Position numbers and translations under genes: made by a program. A DNA stretch of 6,900 nt from NCBI GenBank assembly GCA_900551435.1, contig URVW01000091.1, forward strand, positions 1 to 6,900, given 5' to 3'. Shown here one piece after another: positions 1 through 5,540 of the stretch. Source of the stretch: an uncultured Faecalibacterium sp. GTDB lineage: Bacteria; Bacillota; Clostridia; Oscillospirales; Ruminococcaceae. Each line of letters starts with the position of its first letter. Position 1 is the stretch's first letter. The notes under the pieces are model-generated. The model was not told where the DNA came from, did no database searches, and worked only from the letters and a program-made list of their open reading frames with translations.

Positions 1-97
1 CGGGGCGGACCAGCAGCGTCTCACCCCAGCGCTCCAAGCGGTTGCCGCCGGTGGCATCCAGCAGCTCGTAATCTTTCCATGTATCTGCGGGGCGCAT
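1..97 (-). CDS. Class I SAM-dependent methyltransferase (RlmI-like), N-terminal fragment cut by the window edge
   Basis: Only the first 32 codons are present. They read MRPADTWKDYELLDATGGN and continue with RLERWGETLLVRP. This opening, a DYELLDATGG stretch followed by ERWG and a LVRP strand, matches my memory of the N-terminus of Firmicutes class I SAM-dependent methyltransferases annotated as RlmI-like 23S rRNA cytosine methyltransferases. The catalytic and SAM-binding parts lie outside the window, so the substrate is inference. The ATG at 95-97 is chosen because an AGGAGG (104-109) sits 6 bases upstream in the gap after ruvB. That gap is only 18 bp, so the gene is probably co-transcribed with ruvB as the last visible gene of the operon. 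The family assignment rests on a short fragment. Confidence 0.68.
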   Translation of the reverse strand, partial: MRPADTWKDYELLDATGGNRLERWGETLLVRP

Positions 98-115
98 AAG
101 CGTCCTCCTTTCCTC

Positions 116-1171
116 TTAAAACAGGCTCTGCTGGCCGTTGTCCTCGGGCGAAGCACTCTCGGGGGCCTTCAGGCCAAGATGTTCGTAAGCGAGCCGGGTC
201 GCACAGCGGCCCCGGGGGGTGCGGGTCAAAAAGCCCATCTGCATCAGATACGGCTCGCACAGGTCCTCCAGCGTGACGGCTTCTTCGCCCAGCGCGGCCG
301 CCAGCGTTTCCAGACCCACCGGGCCGCCGTTGTACATTTCCACGATGGCACGCAGCATACTGCGGTCCAGCTCGTCCAGACCCAGCGAGTCCACGTCCAT
401 CCGCTTCAGGCCCATCAGGGCCACGTCGCGGTCAATGACACCATCGCCGAGCACGGTGGCAAAATCGCGCACCCGCTTCAGGAAGCGGTTCGCCACACGG
501 GGCGTGCCGCGGCTGCACTTGGCCAGCTCGTAAGCACCCTCGGGCGTGATGGGCTGGTCAAGGATGCCCGCCGAGCGCTGGATGATCCGGCTCAGTTCGT
601 CCGGGCTGTACAGCTCCAGCTTGAGCAGGACACCGAAGCGGTCCCGCAGAGGGCCAGTGATCTGGCCCGCACGGGTGGTCGCGCCCACCAGCGTGAAGCG
701 GGGCAGGTTGATGCGGATGCTCTGGGCGCTGGGGCCTTTGCCGATCATGATATCCAGCGCGTAGTCCTCCAAAGCAGGGTAGAGCACCTCTTCCACCTGC
801 CGGGACAGGCGGTGGATCTCATCGATGAAAAGGACATCGCCTTCCTGCAGGTTGGTCAGCAGGGCCGCAAGATCCCCGGGCTTCTCGATGGCCGGTCCGC
901 TGGTGATGCGGATCTGCACCCCCATCTCGTTGGCGATGATGCCCGCCAGCGTCGTTTTGCCCAGACCCGGAGGGCCGTACAGCAGGATGTGGTCCATCGG
1001 CTCGCCGCGGCGCTTGGCCGCTTCCAGATAAATTTTCAGGTTCTGCTTGACCTTTTCCTGACCCACATAATCTTCCAGATGCTGCGGGCGGAGGTTATTT
1101 TCTTCGTTGTCCGCCGCCGTCAGACCCGGCTGCATCATTTTTGCGCCATAGAGCGCCGCTTCGTCCTGCAT
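116..1171 (-). CDS. ruvB: Holliday junction branch migration ATPase RuvB
   Basis: RuvB is the AAA+ hexameric motor that, with RuvA, drives branch migration of Holliday junctions in the cytoplasm during recombinational repair. The 351-residue protein has the full family layout. An N-terminal LRPQHLEDYVGQ segment (27-38) is followed by Walker A GPPGLGKT (66-73), Walker B VLFIDE followed by IHRL (113-122), sensor 1 GATTRAG (163-169) and the arginine-finger segment GPLRDRFG (173-180). The C-terminal winged-helix end has a RTPRGR motif. Length is normal for the family. The ATG at 1171 is preceded by an AGGAGG that overlaps the end of ruvA, and only 3 bp separate the two genes, so they are translated as a pair. 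Nothing is truncated or missing. Confidence 0.98.
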   Translation of the reverse strand: MQDEAALYGAKMMQPGLTAADNEENNLRPQHLEDYVGQEKVKQNLKIYLEAAKRRGEPMDHILLYGPPGLGKTTLAGIIANEMGVQIRITSGPAIEKPGDLAALLTNLQEGDVLFIDEIHRLSRQVEEVLYPALEDYALDIMIGKGPSAQSIRINLPRFTLVGATTRAGQITGPLRDRFGVLLKLELYSPDELSRIIQRSAGILDQPITPEGAYELAKCSRGTPRVANRFLKRVRDFATVLGDGVIDRDVALMGLKRMDVDSLGLDELDRSMLRAIVEMYNGGPVGLETLAAALGEEAVTLEDLCEPYLMQMGFLTRTPRGRCATRLAYEHLGLKAPESASPEDNGQQSLF

Positions 1172-1174
1172 GGA

Positions 1175-1786
1175 TTACCTCCTGCCTGCCATGCCCCGCA
1201 GGGCCAGCTTGATGATCTCTTCCACGGGCAGCGTATTGTCGATCTTGGACACCGCCAGCGCCGCCTCGCTCTGGCTGTATCCCAGCGAAACAAGGGCCGC
1301 GATGGCCTGTCCGGCTCCCTGCGAGGCGGCAGCTTCCGCCGAAGCGCCCGCCACATCTTCCAGATTGATGCCGTCCACAAAGCCCTTAGCCACTTTGTCT
1401 TTCAGTTCCAGCACGATGCGCTGGGCCAGTTTGGGGCCGACGCCCGACGCCGCCTTGAATGCCTTGTGGTCGCCCGCCGAGATGGCCAGCGCCACCCGGT
1501 CCGGCTCCATGACGCTTAAAATCGCAAGGCCGACCTTCGGGCCGACGCCCGAAACGCCCGTCAGCATCTCGAAGCAGGACTGCTGCTCCTCAGTCGCAAA
1601 ACCGTACAGGCTGACGTCATTTTCGGTCACGCTCATCACCGTGTAAAGAGTGGCTTCCTTGCCCACCCCCGGCAGCGCGCCCGCCACGCTGGCCGGACAC
1701 TGTGCATAATAGCCCACGCCGCCGCAGCTGAGGACCACCGCGTTCAGGCTTTTTTTGATGACTTTTCCAGTGAGACAGTAGATCAT
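1175..1786 (-). CDS. ruvA: Holliday junction DNA-binding protein RuvA
   Basis: RuvA binds the four-way junction as a tetramer and loads RuvB. The 203-residue product has the usual three parts. An N-terminal OB-fold (about 1-64) starts MIYCLTGKV and contains GGVGYY. A central domain has two helix-hairpin-helix motifs, LTGVSGVGPKVG (75-86) and ASGVGPKLAQRI (113-124). A C-terminal helical domain (about 150-203) contacts RuvB; its ALVSLGYSQSEA segment is typical. The ATG at 1784-1786 is preceded after 5 bases by AGAGG (1792-1796), a moderate ribosome binding site that forms the end of a palindromic repeat. No separate promoter is evident in the 134 bp after ruvC, so transcription from the ruvC promoter is likely. 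Confidence 0.97.
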   Translation of the reverse strand: MIYCLTGKVIKKSLNAVVLSCGGVGYYAQCPASVAGALPGVGKEATLYTVMSVTENDVSLYGFATEEQQSCFEMLTGVSGVGPKVGLAILSVMEPDRVALAISAGDHKAFKAASGVGPKLAQRIVLELKDKVAKGFVDGINLEDVAGASAEAAASQGAGQAIAALVSLGYSQSEAALAVSKIDNTLPVEEIIKLALRGMAGRR

Positions 1787-1791
1787 AGAAA

Positions 1792-1837
1792 CCTCTCAGG
1801 CGCTTACGCGCCAGCTCCCCTCATAGGGGTCCTTGGC
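1792..1837. repeat. Double-hairpin palindromic repeat between ruvC and ruvA
   Basis: On the plus strand the element begins CCTCTCAG. It holds a hairpin GGCGC-TTAC-GCGCC (1799-1812) and at once a second hairpin CCCCT-CAT-AGGGG (1817-1829), then ends near TCCTTGGCA. On the transcribed minus strand the first loop becomes GTAA, a stable GNRA tetraloop. This layout, a CTCTCAG edge, a short GC hairpin, then a CCCCT/AGGGG hairpin and a TTGGCA edge, resembles short interspersed repeats I associate with Faecalibacterium and relatives. That link is memory, not a search. Only one copy is in the window. The left edge overlaps the ruvA ribosome binding site. Confidence 0.55.
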
Positions 1838-1920
1838 AGACCGGGCAGGCCCGCGCAGATTTGCTTCAAGTTCAATCTTTCGGAAAACTGCAAGGCTCCG
1901 TCCTTATGGTTAAGCTGCGA

Positions 1921-2433
1921 TCAGATGGGGCCGACGCCCTGACGGCGGAACCGGTTGAGCTGGTTGCCGTTGGTGTGGCAGAAGGTGATGGCCATGGCCA
2001 GTGCATCGGCGGTGTCGTCCGGTTTGGGGATGGCGGGCAGATGCAGCAGGATGCGGGTCATCTCCTGCACCTGCTTCTTGACCGCTTTGCCGTAGCCCGT
2101 GACGGCCTGTTTCACCTGCATGGGCGTGTACTCGTAGATGGGGATGCCCGCCTGTGCCGCCGCCAGCAGGATGACACCGCGCGCTTCCGCCACGCCGATG
2201 ACCGTCGTCTGGTTGTGCTGGTAGAACAGCTTCTCGATGGCAAGCACCTCCGGCCGGGTCCGCTCGATGACCTCTTTCACGCCGGTGTACACCTCGTCGA
2301 GCCGCCGCTCGAACGGGACCCCTGCATCGGTGCAGACCGCTCCGAAATCCACCGGCGCGAACCGGTTCCCCGCATAGTCCAAAACGCCCCATCCTACGAT
2401 GGCATACCCCGGGTCGATGCCCAAAACTCTCAT
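1921..2433 (-). CDS. ruvC: Crossover junction endodeoxyribonuclease RuvC
   Basis: RuvC is the dimeric, metal-dependent nuclease that makes paired nicks in Holliday junctions bound by RuvAB. The 170-residue protein has an RNase H-like fold. The four catalytic acids are visible: Asp7 in MRVLGIDPG, Glu67 in LAIEKLFY, and Asp140 and Asp143 in KPDDTADALAMAI. The HNQTTVIGVAEARG segment (73-86) and the TPMQVKQAVTGYGKA segment (103-117) are also typical. The ATG at 2431-2433 has AGGAAAGG (2443-2450) upstream with a 9-base spacer. It is the first gene of the ruvC-ruvA-ruvB block, with a promoter just upstream and a tRNA gene diverging from it. Confidence 0.97.
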   Translation of the reverse strand: MRVLGIDPGYAIVGWGVLDYAGNRFAPVDFGAVCTDAGVPFERRLDEVYTGVKEVIERTRPEVLAIEKLFYQHNQTTVIGVAEARGVILLAAAQAGIPIYEYTPMQVKQAVTGYGKAVKKQVQEMTRILLHLPAIPKPDDTADALAMAITFCHTNGNQLNRFRRQGVGPI

Positions 2434-2464
2434 TCTGCGATACCTTTCCTATTATAATCAATGT

Positions 2465-2493
2465 ATTATACCACAAACCGTGAATCAGAGCAA
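2465..2493 (-). promoter_or_regulatory. Sigma-A type promoter for the ruvCAB block
   Basis: On the minus strand a TTGCTC -35 (2488-2493) is followed after 17 bases by a perfect TATAAT -10 (2465-2470), preceded by TGG as in an extended -10. Transcription would start near 2458, about 25 bases before the ruvC ATG. A second TATAAT (2451-2456) lies closer but would start inside the ribosome binding site and has no good -35. I see no GAAC-N4-GTTC LexA box, so SOS control is not apparent. Confidence 0.75.
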
Positions 2494-2565
2494 CGGAGAA
2501 CACCACCTCTGGTTGACAAATCTCGCGCACCGTGGCGAAAATTCGCCGTTGTTCCCCCGAAGTGC

Positions 2566-2625
2566 AAAAAACTTTTCAGAAAATTTCAAAAAATGCTTGC
2601 TTTTTTCCGCAGAGTATGATAATAT
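2566..2625 (+). promoter_or_regulatory. Promoter with A-tract upstream element for tRNA-Val
   Basis: TTGCTT (2597-2602) is a -35 candidate and TAATAT (2620-2625) lies 17 bases downstream; an overlapping GATAAT at 2618-2623 is an alternative with a 15-base spacer. Directly upstream of the -35 are A-tracts at 2566-2571, 2580-2583 and 2588-2593, roughly spaced at helical turns, as in UP elements of strong stable-RNA promoters. The tRNA begins about 25 bases after the expected start. Confidence 0.65.
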
Positions 2626-2655
2626 CATCTAGCCGATTGCGGCGCAACAGAATAT

Positions 2656-2731
2656 GGACGGTTAGCTCAGCTGGTAGAGCATCTGCTTGACGTGCAGGAG
2701 GTCACAGGTTCGAGTCCTGTACCGTCCACCA
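2656..2731 (+). tRNA. tRNA-Val (anticodon GAC)
   Basis: A complete cloverleaf of 76 bases with encoded CCA. The acceptor stem GGACGGT (2656-2662) pairs with ACCGTCC (2721-2727), followed by the discriminator A and CCA (2729-2731). The D arm contains AGCTCAGCTGGTAGAGC. The anticodon stem TCTGC/GCAGG (one wobble) closes the loop TTGACGT with GAC at 2689-2691, which reads GUC and GUU valine codons. The T arm is ACAGG-TTCGAGT-CCTGT (2704-2720). It is transcribed away from ruvC and stands alone, with no other tRNA nearby. Confidence 0.97.
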
Positions 2732-2738
2732 TACAGTT

Positions 2739-2787
2739 CGTACTCGAACCCAATTCTTTACGAAAAAGGGTTCGGGTACGTTTTTTG
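2739..2787 (+). terminator. Intrinsic terminator of the tRNA-Val gene
   Basis: The arms CGTACTCGAACCC (2739-2751) and GGGTTCGGGTACG (2768-2780) form a 13-bp stem with one G-T wobble and a 16-base loop. Six T residues follow (2781-2786). It begins 7 bases after the CCA end, so it ends the tRNA transcript. Confidence 0.9.
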
Positions 2788-2831
2788 TTTATCGGAAGTT
2801 CTGCGGCGAGAGTGTGCAGAGCGGTAAACGA

Positions 2832-2879
2832 GCAAAGGCAGGGTATCACCATGGCGGTGGTATCCTGCCTTTTGCTTTG
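2832..2879 (+). terminator. Strong inverted repeat, probable intrinsic terminator between convergent genes
   Basis: An almost unbroken stem of about 17 pairs joins AAAGGCAGGGTATCACC (2834-2850) to its partner ending at 2872, with a 5-base loop ATGGC and two G-T wobbles. TTTT and then GCTTT follow on the plus strand. The tRNA is already terminated upstream, so this is either a second barrier or a bidirectional terminator that also stops the lipoprotein transcript arriving on the minus strand, where the tail is less T-rich. Confidence 0.65.
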
Positions 2880-2880
2880 A

Positions 2881-2909
2881 AATCAAGTTATCATTGTGCG
2901 AACTTGATT
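2881..2909 (-). terminator. Inverted repeat just past the lipoprotein stop codon, candidate terminator
   Basis: AATCAAGTT (2881-2889) and AACTTGATT (2901-2909) form a perfect 9-bp stem with an 11-base loop. It begins 21 bases downstream of the lipoprotein stop codon. The tail on the minus strand is only TTTC, so on its own it is a weak terminator; it may act together with the next hairpin at 2832-2875. Confidence 0.45.
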
Positions 2910-2930
2910 GCCCTTATGGAGAAAATCATT

Positions 2931-4226
2931 TTACTGGTCTGCGCTTTCGTACATCTGGGTCGTTGTGCCGACCTGCTCCGTACCAGCGTTCCCGTCAATA
3001 GTCACATCGGCAGTGCAGCTTTCAATGGTGCTGCCCTCGGCGCGGCCTGCAACGGTACCGGGTGTAACGGCACCGTCAATGCTGCCCTTTACCGAGCAGT
3101 TGGTGATTTTGAAAACCGTCTCCTCACCGTAGTAGTATAGGCCGGTACCCACAAGGCCGCCCACATGGGTGACACCGTTTGCCTTGATGTTCACGGTCAC
3201 ATTGCAGTTGTCAATGACAGAGGGATAGTTTTTAGTGGAGAAGCCTTCCGTCTCAAGGCAGATATCCGGGTTGGAATGAGTACCCGCATAGCCGCATAAA
3301 CCGCCAATGGCGTGACCGCCGTTTTCGCTCTCGATGGTCACATCAGCGGTGCAGTTGGTGATGGTGTCCATCATTTCCAGACAGCCACCGATGCCGCCCA
3401 GACCCACCGGCTCATTGCCGGTGGCTTTTACGGTGCCGGATGCGGTGCAGCTGTCGATGCTGCCGCCAAAGCTGCCGCCGACTACCAGACCGCCGCACTC
3501 GGCAACGTCTGCCTGGATGATCTGATCGGTAAAGTGATTGTCACCGATGACGACCACGGTAGCGCCCTCCACCGTGCAGTTGGTGATGGAGTTGTTGTTG
3601 CCGCCCACGATGCCGCCGACACAGTTGTTGCCGGTAATGGTGGAATCACCTTTCAGTGTGACGTTGTCTACAGAGCCCATGTTGTAGCCCACAACACCGC
3701 CAATGGCCATGGAAGTGCCTTCCGTTACTGCGACCGTGGCATTTTCCAGTGTCAGATTTTTCACCTCACCGCAGCTTACGCCGAACAGACCGGCACCGCA
3801 GTTGTAAACATCCGAAGTATAGTTCAGGTTGGAAATGGTATGGCCGTCGCCATCAAAGGAGCCGAGGAACAGGGTGGAGTGTGTTTCCATGTCGTTCATG
3901 TTGCCGATGGGAGCCCACTCGACGCCAGACAGGTCCAGATCACTGGTCAGCTTGAAGGAAACACCGGCATAGCCGCCCTGCGAGCCATCGTTGACGTTGG
4001 AAGCAAAGGTCAGCAGGGAATCTACGCTGTTGATCTGGTAGGGGTCTTCCTGCGTGCCGGAACCGCCGTCATAGTTGGCGGAAACAGCAGTGGTGCTGAT
4101 GGAAGAAGCTGCCGCAGAACTTGCGGCAGTGCTGCTTGCGGTACTCTGGGCGGAAGAACCTGCACAGCCTGACAGGAGAGCGGCGGCGAGGCATACGGCA
4201 ATCACGCCGGTTTGAATTCGTCTCAT
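2931..4226 (-). CDS. Secreted lipoprotein with GLUG-like beta-helix repeats
   Basis: The 431-residue product opens with a lipoprotein signal peptide: basic MRR, a hydrophobic run and lipobox LLSGC with Cys21 as the lipidation site. A Ser/Ala/Thr-rich linker (about 22-50) probably spans the cell wall. The domain then starts with GTQEDPYQINSVDSLLTFA and a FDGDGHTISNLNY segment, followed by about eight coils of the type GGxVG...ITNCTVxGxV (roughly from residues 144, 176, 203, 245, 277, 308, 356 and 390). This matches GLUG-motif surface proteins, thought to form right-handed beta-helices; many are adhesin-like, and binding is inference. I see no protease or glycosidase catalytic motif. The ATG at 4224-4226 has AGAAAGGA upstream, 9 bases away. 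It lies downstream of an AraC-type regulator on the same strand but has its own promoter. Confidence 0.85.
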   Translation of the reverse strand: MRRIQTGVIAVCLAAALLSGCAGSSAQSTASSTAASSAAASSISTTAVSANYDGGSGTQEDPYQINSVDSLLTFASNVNDGSQGGYAGVSFKLTSDLDLSGVEWAPIGNMNDMETHSTLFLGSFDGDGHTISNLNYTSDVYNCGAGLFGVSCGEVKNLTLENATVAVTEGTSMAIGGVVGYNMGSVDNVTLKGDSTITGNNCVGGIVGGNNNSITNCTVEGATVVVIGDNHFTDQIIQADVAECGGLVVGGSFGGSIDSCTASGTVKATGNEPVGLGGIGGCLEMMDTITNCTADVTIESENGGHAIGGLCGYAGTHSNPDICLETEGFSTKNYPSVIDNCNVTVNIKANGVTHVGGLVGTGLYYYGEETVFKITNCSVKGSIDGAVTPGTVAGRAEGSTIESCTADVTIDGNAGTEQVGTTTQMYESADQ

Positions 4227-4245
4227 AATGGAATATCCTTTCTTT

Positions 4246-4275
4246 GTTAGTTTTTTCTAACCAGAAAGTATAACA
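4246..4275 (-). promoter_or_regulatory. Extended -10 promoter and 5' leader hairpin of the lipoprotein gene
   Basis: On the minus strand TGTTATACT (4267-4275) fits an extended -10 (TG-N-TATACT). No convincing -35 is seen at the right distance, which extended -10 promoters can tolerate. Transcription would start near 4260, where the sequence GTTAG-AAAAAA-CTAAC (4246-4261) forms a small hairpin at the very 5' end of the mRNA, just ahead of the ribosome binding site (4236-4243). The hairpin could protect the mRNA end or be an operator; this is inference. Confidence 0.5.
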
Positions 4276-4306
4276 AAACAAAGACGGTCTGCCACTCCGA
4301 ACCGTC
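4272..4306 (-). terminator. Intrinsic terminator overlapping the AraC-type gene stop codon
   Basis: On the minus strand GACGGT (4306-4301) pairs with ACCGTC (4288-4283) around a 12-base loop, followed by TTTGTTTTGTT (4282-4272). The first arm contains two bases of the regulator's TGA stop. The stem is short, 6 to 7 pairs, so strength is moderate. The T-run directly overlaps the extended -10 of the next gene, so regulator and lipoprotein are probably separate transcripts with some read-through. Confidence 0.6.
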
Positions 4307-5285
4307 AGGAAACATCCAATTCGGACGGCGAGTTTCGGAACAGAGTGGGGCTTATGCCGTATTCCTTTTTGAACGCTTCCGAAAATTTGCTAGGGTTATC
4401 ATAGCCGAGTGTAGCTGCGATCTCGGTCACACTGCGGCTTGTATCCTGCAAAAGGACGCGGGCGGTCTGCATCCGGTAGGTTTTCATGTATTGATAAATG
4501 GAGCTGCCATAAACGGCTTTGAAGCAGAGCTTCATGGAAGTCTGCGCAATGCCGAACTGCCGGGAAAGCTCAGCCAATGTGTAATGGTGACTGAGATCTT
4601 GTATCATTGCATCGTGTATCGCCCGGACAGCCGTGACCTGACTGCGGGAGAAAAACTGCCGCTTTTCCGAGAAGGACTCCTGCGGTAGGTCGTTTAGGAG
4701 CATGAGCAGTTCCAGTACCTTGGCTTTCAGGTAGTGTGCCATCCGTTCCGGTGGGGCGGCATACAGCTCCGAGAAAATGTGCGCGACTTCCCGGTTGCTG
4801 CGCAGCACATAGCAGCTCTCTTCCCGGCAGAAACGCTCGGCGATGGCTTCCAAATGGATATCAAGATCGCCCATGATGGCTTCCAGAGAAGAAAGCGTCT
4901 GCTGCGCCCGCGGCAAGTCGATGGTGATGGAAATGCCGTGATAGTGCGCCAGTGGAAAACGGGTCTGCCGGGTGGTGTGGCTCAGCCGGTGAATGGACAG
5001 GTCGCCCGCACCGATATACTGATAATCGCCGTTCTGAAATTCGCACTCAAACCGCCCTTCCCGGCAGTGATTGATTTCGATGGTATCCGGCATGGGGCGT
5101 TTGTTCTGATTCTGCCCGTCCTTCATGTGAAAGTCATTGTAGAAAAGATCGATCCCCGACAGGATCGGATATTCAGAGATGAGCCCTTCGCCGGTGTCGT
5201 TTTGCATCCGGTAAAGTCTGCACCCGGCAGATGCGGCCAAATGCTGCACCTCCGGGTCAAAGAAATCAATGGGACACTGCTTCAT
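4305..5285 (-). CDS. AraC-family transcriptional regulator
   Basis: The 326-residue protein ends in a two-helix-turn-helix AraC/XylS DNA-binding domain (about 225-318). The first HTH is around TLAELSRQFGIAQTSMKLCF (236-255). The second lies around SVTEIAATLGYDNPSKFSEA (285-304), followed by FKKEYGISPTLFR, the family signature end. The N-terminal 200 residues, including DTIEINHCREGRFECEF and a HYHGISITIDL stretch, look like the sensory half of Clostridia AraC-type proteins; I cannot name the ligand. The ATG at 5283-5285 is supported by GAGGAGGTG (5291-5299), 5 bases upstream. It likely acts in the cytoplasm as an activator. The downstream lipoprotein is a possible target, and self-regulation or control of genes outside the window are equally open. 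Confidence 0.93.
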   Translation of the reverse strand: MKQCPIDFFDPEVQHLAASAGCRLYRMQNDTGEGLISEYPILSGIDLFYNDFHMKDGQNQNKRPMPDTIEINHCREGRFECEFQNGDYQYIGAGDLSIHRLSHTTRQTRFPLAHYHGISITIDLPRAQQTLSSLEAIMGDLDIHLEAIAERFCREESCYVLRSNREVAHIFSELYAAPPERMAHYLKAKVLELLMLLNDLPQESFSEKRQFFSRSQVTAVRAIHDAMIQDLSHHYTLAELSRQFGIAQTSMKLCFKAVYGSSIYQYMKTYRMQTARVLLQDTSRSVTEIAATLGYDNPSKFSEAFKKEYGISPTLFRNSPSELDVS

Positions 5286-5307
5286 TCCAGCACCTCCTCA
5301 CAGCCCT

Positions 5308-5336
5308 ATTATAATAAATGCATGAGTTTGGAACAA
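5308..5336 (-). promoter_or_regulatory. Promoter of the AraC-type regulator gene
   Basis: On the minus strand a perfect TATAAT (5308-5313) lies 17 bases downstream of TTGTTC (5331-5336), a partial -35 match. Transcription would start near 5301, immediately before the GAGGAGGTG ribosome binding site, so the leader is only about 16 bases and leaves no room for leader control. Confidence 0.65.
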
Positions 5337-5363
5337 CCCACACCTTTATCCATTGAATCTATA

Positions 5364-5540
5364 AATTCCAGCTTATAGCACGCGTTCCTAGCAGGGTTTG
5401 GGGCAGGCACGCCCCAACAAGAACACTTCGGAAACTCGCAAGAGTTGAAGAAGTGAAGTCCCGGATGGACAGGAAATTTTCAAGAACTGAAAATTTGTGG
5501 CCACGGGACGATTCTTGCTCTCAGCTAATAAGCTCAAATT
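5364..5540 (+). ncRNA. Candidate structured non-coding RNA with a three-way junction, family not identified
   Basis: No plausible gene is seen here, but complementary segments nest into one compact fold. Outer helix P1: AGCTTATAGC (5370-5379) with GCTAATAAGCT (5524-5534, one bulged A), plus outer AATT/AATT (5364-5367 with 5537-5540). Hairpin P2: TTGGGGC/GCCCCAA (5398-5417). P3: CAAGAA (5418-5423) with TTCTTG (5512-5517), which closes a three-way junction. Arm P4: CACTTC/GAAGTG (5424-5429, 5450-5455), a purine-rich 3x3 internal loop, then AACTC-GCAA-GAGTT (5433-5446) with a GNRA loop. Arm P5: GTCCCG/CGGGAC (5458-5463, 5504-5509), TGG/CCA, and AAATTTTC/GAAAATTT (5474-5481, 5489-5496). P2, P3 and P4 abut with no linker. 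The GNRA loop and the downstream plus-strand terminator set the strand. No clear -35 is seen; TATAAA at 5360-5365 is a weak -10 candidate. Size and phylum would suit motifs such as raiA RNA, but I cannot confirm any family. Confidence 0.68.

Noticed and set aside
179..1519. A 446-codon open frame on the plus strand opposite ruvB and ruvA
   Set aside because: It lies antisense to two fully recognisable genes, has a His/Gln/Arg-rich composition typical of antisense frames in GC-rich DNA, and shows no domain.
1842..1853. CGGGC-AG-GCCCG inverted repeat after ruvC as a terminator
   Set aside because: The loop is only 2 bases and no T-run follows on either strand.
1910..2530. A 206-codon frame overlapping ruvC on the same strand in another phase
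   Set aside because: RuvC with all four catalytic acids occupies the other frame; this one is rich in Arg, Gly and His and has no domain.
2513..2541. A perfect TTGACA at 2513-2518 as a -35 box
   Set aside because: No -10 like sequence is present 16 to 18 bases downstream on the plus strand; the region there is CGAAAA.
2440..2550. LexA/SOS box in front of ruvC
   Set aside because: No GAAC-N4-GTTC pattern is seen in this spacer, although ruv genes are SOS-regulated in some Firmicutes.
2656..2731. tRNA-Val 3' end as an attachment site
   Set aside because: I found no second copy of the tRNA 3' end elsewhere in the window; the only similarity is the inverted 9-base match in the terminator. Serine recombinases also rarely use tRNA genes.
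3312..4172. A 286-codon open frame on the plus strand opposite the lipoprotein
   Set aside because: It is antisense to a protein with a clear signal peptide and repeats; its repeated look simply mirrors the repeats of the real gene.
5364..5540. Group II intron fragment, SRP RNA or a c-di-GMP riboswitch as explanation for the folded region
   Set aside because: I see no domain V like hairpin, no SRP-type GGAAG/AGCA internal loop, and no recognisable riboswitch core; the region is also not upstream of a gene on the same transcript because a terminator intervenes.
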